From Candidatus Gastranaerophilales bacterium (lineage in GTDB: Bacteria; Cyanobacteriota; Vampirovibrionia; Gastranaerophilales; UBA9971), in contig JANQGS010000284.1 in the NCBI GenBank assembly GCA_028277195.1, positions 1-17,930 on the forward strand: a stretch of DNA of 17,930 bases, read 5' to 3'. Shown in pieces: positions 7,909 through 14,085 of this stretch. The notes beneath the pieces were generated by a model. It was not told the DNA's origin. It saw only the letters and a list, made by a program, of their open reading frames with translations, and made no database searches. Numbering within the stretch: the first letter of the stretch is position 1; each line of letters starts with the position of its first letter. The position numbers were made by a program, and so were the translations under genes.

Positions 7909-7929
7909 ATTCCGGGCTTGACCCGGAAT
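7909..7929. repeat. REP-like palindrome
   Basis: The arms ATTCCGGG and CCCGGAAT enclose a CTTGA loop. The core closely resembles a palindromic repeat often seen dispersed between genes in many bacteria. No T-run follows, so it is a poor terminator, though it could protect the 3' end of the galT mRNA. A partial direct repeat GCCGGAAAA at 7963-7971 and 7974-7982 (period 11) lies further on in the same 143-bp gap. Confidence 0.65.
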
Positions 7930-8002
7930 CTCATGGTTGAAATTCTGAGGATTTTTCACTCCGCCGGAAAATGGCCGGAAAAATTCTAATCGTATTGATA
8001 AT

Positions 8003-8022
8003 TTGTTATACCTGTATAACAA
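8003..8022. promoter_or_regulatory. Operator-like palindrome upstream of polA
   Basis: Perfect 9-bp arms TTGTTATAC and GTATAACAA flank a two-base centre (CT), ending eight bases before the polA ATG. The right arm contains a -10-like TATAAC at 8015-8020; a TTGATA at 7995-8000 could be a -35 but the spacing is only 14. The symmetry resembles the site of a dimeric repressor, for example of GntR type. That assignment is a guess. Confidence 0.5.
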
Positions 8023-8029
8023 TTATTAA

Positions 8030-10774
8030 ATGAATATGAAAACAGCCCCAAAAACACTTATTTTAATAGACGGCCATGCGCTGGCGTACAGGCAATTCTT
8101 TGCCCTGGAGCGCACGCGCATGAAAACAACCGATAACGTGCCCACCTGGGCGGTGTACGGGTTTATGAAAGCGCTGTTTGACCTGTTGCGCAAGGTAAAA
8201 CCTGATGCTATCGCCGTGTCATTTGATAAAGGCCGCCAGACATTCCGCCTGGAAGCATATCCCGAATACAAAGCCAACCGCCAGGCCATGCCGGATTCAC
8301 TGGGTGAGCAGCTCGGTTATATTATAGAGGGCATAAAAGCCTTTGATATACCGATTTACGAGATGCCCGGCTTTGAAGCCGACGACATAATAGGCACTAT
8401 AGCCCAAAAAGCAAAACAACTGGGCCATAAAACCCTGATACTTACCGGGGACCAGGATTCCTTCCAGTTGGTTGACCCGGAAGGGAATGTAATTGTGCTA
8501 ATCCCTACAAAAGGCGAGCTTGTAGAGTTTGACAGGGAAAAAATTCATCAAAAACTGGGTATTTGGCCGGAAAATGTTGTTGACTTCAAGGGACTGAGCG
8601 GGGATTCATCCGATAATATCCCGGGGGTTAAGGGAATAGGGGAAAAAACAGCCGTAAAACTCATTGAACAATACGGCTCAGTTGAAAATATCTATGAACA
8701 CCTTGGTGAAATAACCTCAAAGAGCATAAAAGAAAAGCTCGAAACTGACCATGAAATGGCAATAAAAAGTAAATACCTCGCAACAATCCGCAAAGACGTG
8801 CCCATTGAGTTTGATTTTGAGCACACACACGTTACAATGCCCGATGTAGGGCACTTAACAGCATATTTAAAAAAGTACCAGTTCAACAGCTTGTTGAAAA
8901 TAATGCCGGATGTACTCTCTCACTGCTGTGAGGACGGGCAAAAGATACTTGTGGAAACAGAAAAACGCTTTGATATTAACGCAAAAATTATTGATACAAA
9001 TGAAAAATTTGACGAATTTTATGAAAAATTACTGAAGCGGCCCGTTTTTGCGCTTGATACGGAAACCACAAGCCTCAATGTGTTTGAAGCAAGACTGGTT
9101 GGCCTGTCGTTCGGCTGGGACAGCGAAACACACTATGTCCCGGTGGGGCATAACTTTGGACAACAGCCAGAATTTAATTATGTGCTGGAAAAATTAAAAC
9201 CAATATTTGAAAATCCTGACATAAAGAAGGTTTTGCAGAACGCAAAATATGAAATTCATATCCTGGAAGGGCTTAACATAGAGCTGAAAGGCATATCAAT
9301 GGACACTATGCTTGCCAGCTATGTAAAAGACCCTTCATTTAAGCATGGGCTTAAGCAGCAGGCTTTTATTTATCTTGATTATGATATGACTCCTATAGAA
9401 GAGCTGATAGGAAAGGGTAAAAACCAGATAACAATGGCACAGGTGCAGGTTGAGAAAGCTGCGGACTATGCCTGTGCTGATGCCAGGGCGACCTGGGAAC
9501 TGGCCGGGTTTTATGATAAGACCCTTAATGATGAGGAAAAACAGCTCCTTTACACGGTTGAACAGCCTCTTGCGCCGGTGCTGGCCGAGATGGAAAGGAA
9601 CGGGGTAAGCATAGACACAGCTTATTTAAAAACCCTCTCGGACGAACTTCAATCTAATCTTGAAAAAATAGAGTCAAAAATATTTGAGTTTGCGGGAGAG
9701 AGCTTTAATGTGAATTCCCCAAAGCAGGTAGGCGAAATTTTGTTTGAAAAATTGAGAATCCCCCCCAAAGGAAAAGTAAAAACAAAAACCGGCTACTCAA
9801 CAAGCGCCCAGGTACTGGAGTCCCTAAAGGACGAGCATCCGATAATCAGCCTTTTGCTGTCTCACAGGCATTATTCAAAGCTCAAGTCAACTTATGTCGA
9901 TACCCTGCCCGCGCTTGTGAATCCGAAAACCCGCAGGATACACACCAGTTTTAACCAGGCAGCCACTACAACAGGCCGCTTGTCAAGCAGTGACCCGAAT
10001 TTGCAGAACATTCCCATAAGAACCGAGATGGGAAACAGGATAAGGGCGGCATTTGTGCCTGAGGACAGGGAGAATGCGGTTATTTTGTCCGCTGATTATT
10101 CACAGGTGGAATTGAGGCTATTAGCTCATATATCGGGAGATGAGGCCCTTATAGAGACATTTTGCCTTAACGGGGATATACATACGGACACCGCGGCAAA
10201 AATTTTTAACGTCCAGGCCGGGGAGGTAACTCCGGAACAGAGAAGAGCCGCCAAGACCGTTAATTTCGGCATAATTTACGGCCAGTCAAGCTACGGTTTG
10301 TCTGAGACTTTGAGGATTACCCCGGCTGAGGCAAAGGATATGATTGACAAATACTTTGCTACATACCCAAAAATCAGGGATTATATGGATAAAACCGTAA
10401 ATGAGGCCCGGGCAAGCGGTTATGCAAGGACACTATACGGCAGGAAAAGGTATTTTAAGGATGACTTAAACAGCAGGGTAAGGCAGGTCAGGGAATTTGC
10501 CGAGCGCGCGGCCATAAACTCGCCTCTCCAGGGCACAGCCGCTGATATGATAAAGCTGGCTATGATACGGCTCAGTAATGAGCTGGAAAATTCAGGCTTA
10601 AAATCCAGGTTAATACTCCAGGTGCATGACGAATTGGTTCTGGAAGTGCCCAAAGGTGAATTGGACAGGGCAAAGCAGCTTGTAAGAGAGTGCATGGAGC
10701 TTGACCAGCCTTTAAAAGTACCGCTTGTGGTTGATATAGCCTGGGGTCCGTCCTGGATGGAGGTTAAGGGATAG
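8030..10774 (+). CDS. polA: DNA polymerase I
   Basis: This repair and Okazaki-fragment polymerase has 914 residues in three domains. The 5'-3' nuclease (about 1-290) shows GFEADDIIGT (114-123), LTGDQD (138-143) and GLSGDSSDNIPGV (188-200). The 3'-5' exonuclease (about 310-495) keeps exo I DTET (343-346) and exo III YACAD (480-484), but exo II reads KYE (E408) where E. coli has Asp. The polymerase domain has motif A DYSQVELRLLAH (689-700), motif B RRAAKTVNFGIIYG (738-751, with F746 at the deoxyribose-selective position) and motif C QVHDE (864-868). Length is typical. The first ATG at 8030 and the second at 8036 are both possible starts, and neither has a clear Shine-Dalgarno site. Confidence 0.97.
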   Translation: MNMKTAPKTLILIDGHALAYRQFFALERTRMKTTDNVPTWAVYGFMKALFDLLRKVKPDAIAVSFDKGRQTFRLEAYPEYKANRQAMPDSLGEQLGYIIEGIKAFDIPIYEMPGFEADDIIGTIAQKAKQLGHKTLILTGDQDSFQLVDPEGNVIVLIPTKGELVEFDREKIHQKLGIWPENVVDFKGLSGDSSDNIPGVKGIGEKTAVKLIEQYGSVENIYEHLGEITSKSIKEKLETDHEMAIKSKYLATIRKDVPIEFDFEHTHVTMPDVGHLTAYLKKYQFNSLLKIMPDVLSHCCEDGQKILVETEKRFDINAKIIDTNEKFDEFYEKLLKRPVFALDTETTSLNVFEARLVGLSFGWDSETHYVPVGHNFGQQPEFNYVLEKLKPIFENPDIKKVLQNAKYEIHILEGLNIELKGISMDTMLASYVKDPSFKHGLKQQAFIYLDYDMTPIEELIGKGKNQITMAQVQVEKAADYACADARATWELAGFYDKTLNDEEKQLLYTVEQPLAPVLAEMERNGVSIDTAYLKTLSDELQSNLEKIESKIFEFAGESFNVNSPKQVGEILFEKLRIPPKGKVKTKTGYSTSAQVLESLKDEHPIISLLLSHRHYSKLKSTYVDTLPALVNPKTRRIHTSFNQAATTTGRLSSSDPNLQNIPIRTEMGNRIRAAFVPEDRENAVILSADYSQVELRLLAHISGDEALIETFCLNGDIHTDTAAKIFNVQAGEVTPEQRRAAKTVNFGIIYGQSSYGLSETLRITPAEAKDMIDKYFATYPKIRDYMDKTVNEARASGYARTLYGRKRYFKDDLNSRVRQVREFAERAAINSPLQGTAADMIKLAMIRLSNELENSGLKSRLILQVHDELVLEVPKGELDRAKQLVRECMELDQPLKVPLVVDIAWGPSWMEVKG

Positions 10775-10784
10775 GGGGTTGAAC

Positions 10785-10815
10785 ATGATATCATTTTTTG
10801 ATATCATAATATAAT
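10785..10815 (+). promoter_or_regulatory. Operator hairpin and -10 box of the hic locus
   Basis: The self-palindromic octamer TGATATCA occurs twice (10786-10793 and 10799-10806). Together the copies make a 9-bp inverted repeat with a T5 spacer (10785-10793 with 10799-10807). A perfect TATAAT follows at 10810-10815. No well-spaced -35 box is visible. Autorepression of hic operons through a palindrome in the promoter by the HicB DNA-binding domain is known for the family; that this is the HicB site is inferred. Confidence 0.5.
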
Positions 10816-10834
10816 TAAGGAAATAAATCTTTAA

Positions 10835-10912
10835 ATGACAAAGAAAGACAAATTGAAACAAAAAATAGTAGAAGGTAAAAATATTTCCTTTAATGATGCA
10901 GGAGGCAATTCT
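10835..10912 (+). pseudogene. Remnant of a HicA toxin gene (N-terminal codons only)
   Basis: Translation from the ATG at 10835 gives MTKKDKLKQKIVEGKNISF plus a few residues, which resembles the N-terminus of HicA-family mRNA interferases. The rest of the toxin is absent, including the double-stranded-RNA-binding-like core and its catalytic histidine. The remnant is in frame with hicB, and the sequence moves directly into the hicB ribosome-binding site at 10900-10905. An AAGGA at 10817-10821 precedes it at a long spacing. An internal deletion of the toxin that left both control regions intact is the simplest reading. Assignment from such a short segment is tentative. Confidence 0.5.
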
Positions 10913-11266
10913 ATGAAAAAAGATTTGAGTTACTATCTTAATTTAAACTGGTCATACCGCTTTGAATGGAGTGATGAAGATAAATGCTATATTGTCTCTG
11001 TGGCAGAGCTTCCAGGGTGTATGTCCGATGGTGAAACCATTGAAGAAGCAGCCGGAATGATTAAGGATGCTTTAGAAAGCCATATTTCAGCTTTGTTGAA
11101 CCATGGCGATAAAGTCCCTGAGCCTCCCAAGCCAGAGGAATATAAAGGAAAAATTCTTCTCAGGACTACTCCCCAGAGACACTATAAGCTGGTAAAAAAG
11201 GCAAGTTCCCAGGGGAAAAGCCTTAATAAATTTTTAGATGAGATTATAGATAAAGAGATAGCATAG
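10913..11266 (+). CDS. hicB: HicB-family antitoxin (orphan)
   Basis: The 117-residue protein matches HicB antitoxins, which neutralise HicA and repress their own promoter. The start MKKDLSYYLNL is typical of the family. The HicB core follows with ELPGCMSDGETIEEA, a known signature. The C-terminus (SQGKSLNKFLDEIIDKEI) is a ribbon-helix-helix-type DNA-binding segment. The start at 10913 is set by a strong AGGAGG at 10900-10905 with seven-base spacing; reading from 10835 would add 26 residues of toxin remnant. No intact hicA is found on either side. The gene and the following aldolase are visibly more AT-rich than polA and radA, suggesting acquisition. The aldolase gene begins five bases after its stop. 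Confidence 0.88.
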   Translation: MKKDLSYYLNLNWSYRFEWSDEDKCYIVSVAELPGCMSDGETIEEAAGMIKDALESHISALLNHGDKVPEPPKPEEYKGKILLRTTPQRHYKLVKKASSQGKSLNKFLDEIIDKEIA

Positions 11267-11271
11267 TTCTG

Positions 11272-12036
11272 ATGACATCTGAAAGTATTAAAATCCTCGA
11301 CTGCACACTAAGAGAAGCCGGTTACCTGAATAACTGGCAGTTTTCCGACGAAGAAGTCCGGGATTATATCAATATCATTAAAAATTACAATGTATCCATC
11401 GCTGAAATAGGGTTTAGATACGCTAAAAAAGACGACAGCACGGGTATTTGCGCGTACTGTCCCGATGAGTTTATAAATAGCCTGCAAATACCTGATGATT
11501 TGCAGGTATCTGTCATGATAAAAGCAGAACAGTTTGAAAACACGCGGGAAGTAAAAAAACTGTTCACTGAAAAGAAAAATTCCAGGATTGATATGGTAAG
11601 AGTAGCTGCTCCGGCTGAAAAAATCGAAAAATACGCCGATATTACAGGAATTTTTATGGAAAAAGGTTATAAAACCAGTTTAAATATAACTAAAATCAAA
11701 AATAAAAACACTCTAAATTCTATTGAGTTTCAAAACATTGACATATTATACATTGCAGATACATATGGAGAATTTAACCCTTTTGATATCAGGGTATTTG
11801 CCGATATAATAAAACAAAAGGGATACTCCGGGCCGATTGGTTTTCATGCCCATAATACGGGCCTGGCGTTAAAGAATTCATTAGCTGCTATTGAAGAAGG
11901 TTTTAGTTATATTGATTCTACAATAAACGGTATTGGGAAAGGTTTAGGGAACTTAAAAACCGAAGACATAGCGGAGGAGTCTAAAAATGGTACAAAAAGA
12001 CTGCATTTTCTGCAAAATTGCAAACAGGGAGCTTAA
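11272..12036 (+). CDS. HMGL-like (DRE-TIM) aldolase domain protein, probably C-terminally truncated
   Basis: The protein has the DRE-TIM metallolyase pattern. LDCTLREAG (9-17) supplies the metal ligand D10 and R14, HAHNTG (192-197) provides H192 and H194, and GIGKGLGNLKTE (220-231) is the late-barrel signature. Such enzymes cleave or condense 2-oxo acids, including 4-hydroxy-2-oxovalerate aldolases; some sit in cell-surface polysaccharide clusters. The true substrate is unknown. Family-like sequence stops near residue 232, and the last about 20 codons run out of phase through the start of the HIT gene. The barrel therefore probably lacks its final helix. At 254 residues it is shorter than usual. 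It has no clear Shine-Dalgarno site and may be translated by coupling to hicB, five bases upstream. Confidence 0.7.
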   Translation: MTSESIKILDCTLREAGYLNNWQFSDEEVRDYINIIKNYNVSIAEIGFRYAKKDDSTGICAYCPDEFINSLQIPDDLQVSVMIKAEQFENTREVKKLFTEKKNSRIDMVRVAAPAEKIEKYADITGIFMEKGYKTSLNITKIKNKNTLNSIEFQNIDILYIADTYGEFNPFDIRVFADIIKQKGYSGPIGFHAHNTGLALKNSLAAIEEGFSYIDSTINGIGKGLGNLKTEDIAEESKNGTKRLHFLQNCKQGA

Positions 12037-12328
12037 TACGGAGTTTATAGCGGAGGGTGAGGATTATGTGTCTTTTAAAGACATTTCACCGCAGGCCCCG
12101 GTGCATGCCCTGGTTATACCAAAACGTCATTACAGCTCGCTAAACGAGGTAGATGATATGGAGTTGCTGGGCAGGTTAATGAAAGGCGCTCAAAAAACCG
12201 CTGAAAAGCTGGGCACAGGTGATAATTACCGGGTTGTAATAAACACGGGGGAAGGAGCGGGCCAGTCGGTTTTTCACATACATGTGCATGTGCTTGGCGG
12301 GCGCGTTATGCAGTGGCCTCCGGGGTAA
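11987..12328 (+). CDS. HIT-family nucleotide hydrolase (HinT-like)
   Basis: The 113-residue protein is a compact HIT-domain enzyme of the Hint type, which hydrolyses nucleoside phosphoramidates or acyl-adenylates. The histidine triad HIHVHVLGGR is complete near residues 96-105. The N-terminal CIFCKIANRE with CxxC (C6, C9) is also typical. The start is well supported by GGAGGAG at 11973-11979 with seven-base spacing, even though it overlaps the aldolase frame by 50 bp. The overlap suggests that this gene is intact and its upstream neighbour was joined to it by a deletion. A terminator hairpin lies about 30 bp downstream. Confidence 0.92.
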   Translation: MVQKDCIFCKIANRELNTEFIAEGEDYVSFKDISPQAPVHALVIPKRHYSSLNEVDDMELLGRLMKGAQKTAEKLGTGDNYRVVINTGEGAGQSVFHIHVHVLGGRVMQWPPG

Positions 12329-12443
12329 AAACCGTTAAGCCCTCTCTACATAAAGACAGCAGGATGTTTCCCTGCTGATTGATTTTTAGCTATTCGTAGC
12401 TATTACCTCTATGCGCTCTATCTTCCCTATTTTAGCGGTTTTT
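12326..12443. other. Structured gap closed by 13-nt inverted repeats
   Basis: The 13 bases from 12326 (TAAAAACCGTTAA) are complementary to 12431-12443 at 12 of 13 positions. They enclose two internal hairpins: one with arms CAGCAGG/CCTGCTG and one with 6-bp arms TAGCTA around a TTCG tetraloop (12387-12402). The whole could fold as a multi-branched RNA. The left arm includes the HIT stop codon and the right arm ends next to the stop of the minus-strand gene. Confidence 0.4.
12357..12387 (+). terminator. Intrinsic terminator of the HIT gene
   Basis: A 7-bp stem CAGCAGG/CCTGCTG (12357-12363 and 12371-12377) with a 7-nt loop is followed by ATTGATTTTT. It terminates plus-strand transcription from the hicB-aldolase-HIT group. 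The minus-strand side lacks a good T-run. Confidence 0.6.
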
Positions 12444-12444
12444 A

Positions 12445-13008
12445 TTATTTACAGGCACATGGATTGCCGCCGCATGTGCATTGTTTTTCTTCCTTAATTC
12501 CCAGGGAATCCTTGAGCTTTTCCTTCAAGTCCCCGGCGTTTTCCAGAAGATTGTTAATGCCCTCATTAGCTCCATTATAGCCGTCGAACCTTGCCTTAAT
12601 CTTGCCGGCGTCATAAATATGAGCGCCTGCGATTAAACCGGCTCCTATTAAAGCGGCATTTCTGACCCTGGGATGCTTTTGAATTCTATCAATGATTTTC
12701 CTGATAAGTCCGTCTTGTTTTGACTGTGAAACTTTTTCCACGACTGTTTTAATTACAGGCTGTTTAACAATCCACTCCCCGGCAGTAGTTACGCTTTTTT
12801 TAATCCTTTCACCGGTATTTTTTGCTCCTTCAGTGCTTGCGATTTTTGCAGTTACTGCTGTAGCCGCCAGGAGTCCTGCGGTACTTAAACCTGTCATGGC
12901 CCAGTTCCTTTTCCTGCTCTTTTCTTTTTTTTGCCTTTCCGCTTCTGCCAGCCTTTTTATTTGTGGGGCTAACGATACGTAGGTTATTGTCTGTACTGAT
13001 TCTGGCAT
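12445..13008 (-). CDS. Unknown membrane-associated protein with CxCx4CxC tail
   Basis: No named function is recognised for these 187 residues. A basic stretch (about 18-35) precedes a likely membrane helix at 36-57 (small residues: AMTGLSTAGLLAATAVTA). A second glycine-rich hydrophobic segment, about 117-133, follows HPRV. The tail ends CTCGGNPCACK, with C177, C179, C184 and C186 spaced CxCx4CxC, as in small metal-binding tails. The start has a good AAAGGAAA just upstream on the minus strand. It lies 181 bp behind another membrane protein of unknown function on the same strand, with which it shares an HPxV plus Gly-rich helix pattern. A lineage-specific paired family is possible. Confidence 0.75.
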   Translation of the reverse strand: MPESVQTITYVSLAPQIKRLAEAERQKKEKSRKRNWAMTGLSTAGLLAATAVTAKIASTEGAKNTGERIKKSVTTAGEWIVKQPVIKTVVEKVSQSKQDGLIRKIIDRIQKHPRVRNAALIGAGLIAGAHIYDAGKIKARFDGYNGANEGINNLLENAGDLKEKLKDSLGIKEEKQCTCGGNPCACK

Positions 13009-13115
13009 GATTTTCCTTTCTTTATATATTATTTAAGCTATTAAACTTATAGATTTTACGTTTCTATATGTTTAAGTAAGCTGAAAAAAAAAGTTGACCA
13101 AAAGATGGCAAAAAA

Positions 13116-13140
13116 TTAACAAATGTTAACAATTTTAACA
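13116..13140. repeat. Three short direct repeats TTAACA
   Basis: The hexamer TTAACA begins at 13116, 13126 and 13135, so the copies are 9-10 bp apart, about one helical turn. They lie 110-130 bp upstream of the minus-strand gene starting at 13008. They may be a binding array for a regulator, or coincidence in AT-rich DNA. The remainder of the 181-bp gap (13009-13189) shows no gene, and no promoter with two good boxes was found. Confidence 0.35.
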
Positions 13141-13189
13141 GGGCTGAGTCAAACAAAAAAATATTGATAAATTAAGTAGACATAATTAA

Positions 13190-13978
13190 TTATGCTGACT
13201 GCTTTTGAGTAGTTTTATCCAGCAGCTCCTTTGTTACCTGGTAGCGCTGGTCTTTGAGTTCCTCGAACTTATCGTCGGCATTTTTCTTGGTTTTGTAAAC
13301 ATCGTAAATATTCTTTATAATGATGCCGCCGAGAGTAGCGAGCACGCCAACGCTTGCCCAGCCCATAATTACCTTGTTTTTCTCCGCAAAATCAGCAAGC
13401 GGTCTTACTATATTACCAGCTTTTTCCGCGAGATTCGGGTAATTTTTATCAAAGAAATTCCTTACCTCGTCAAATACTTTCTGGTTTCCGCCCCATTTAT
13501 TAAAGTAGTGAACGCCGAGGTGACCTATACCAACGCCGGTGGCCAATTCACCCACATAAGCCACGGTCGGGTGGTCATGCTTGAATTCCCTTGCCCCGGG
13601 GAATAATTTATAAACCTGGTCAAGCCCCTTGTTATACAGCCATACAATTCCGACAAATATACCCCAGTCAGCTCCGGTGCTTGCAGTTTTAGCTATTTTT
13701 GCACTGCCTGAGCCCTTAGTGCCATCATGTAGCGCACCTCTTACAAAGCTGTCCACAAACGGAATTGAATGTCCTACAACGCTTGTAACTTTTCTTGTAG
13801 GGTCATTCGCATACTGCTCATACGCGTCTTTTTCCGCCACAGCCTGTAACAACCCGTCAGGCAGGTTCGCAATATCCATAGGCGTAATATTAGCAGGCAT
13901 CTCTCCCCTGGCTTCAGGGGGCAAAATGCCCGGATTCTGCGCTGTTACTGTGGTTAATTGCGGGACAGGTATCGTCAT
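13190..13978 (-). CDS. Unknown glycine-rich membrane protein
   Basis: The 262-residue protein is not recognised by function. The N-terminal third is polar and Pro-rich at the start. Three hydrophobic segments follow: about 103-118 (DWGIFVGIVWLY), 138-159 (VAYVGELATGVGIGHLGVHY, after HP) and 204-225 (IMGWASVGVLATLGGIIIKNIY). The C-terminus is charged and probably helical (KKNADDKFEELKDQRYQVTK). There is no signal peptide. AGGA lies about five bases before the ATG on the minus strand, and a TATAAT at 14024-14019 may serve as -10 without a clear -35. It follows rel by 107 bp on the same strand. From memory, similar proteins occur in Gastranaerophilales, but this is not verified. Confidence 0.75.
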   Translation of the reverse strand: MTIPVPQLTTVTAQNPGILPPEARGEMPANITPMDIANLPDGLLQAVAEKDAYEQYANDPTRKVTSVVGHSIPFVDSFVRGALHDGTKGSGSAKIAKTASTGADWGIFVGIVWLYNKGLDQVYKLFPGAREFKHDHPTVAYVGELATGVGIGHLGVHYFNKWGGNQKVFDEVRNFFDKNYPNLAEKAGNIVRPLADFAEKNKVIMGWASVGVLATLGGIIIKNIYDVYKTKKNADDKFEELKDQRYQVTKELLDKTTQKQSA

Positions 13979-14085
13979 TATTCCTACCTTTAAGCACTTT
14001 ACCTCTAAATATACAAGTATTATAAAAGATAAAATTGACAGTTTTTATCAGTAAAACCGTAAAATTTTTACATAACTTAATATTT

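Noticed and set aside
14035..14065. TTGACA ... TAAAAT plus-strand promoter running antisense into rel
   Set aside because: The spacing is 19 bp, the -10 is imperfect and no plus-strand gene or terminator follows nearby, so chance in AT-rich DNA is more likely.
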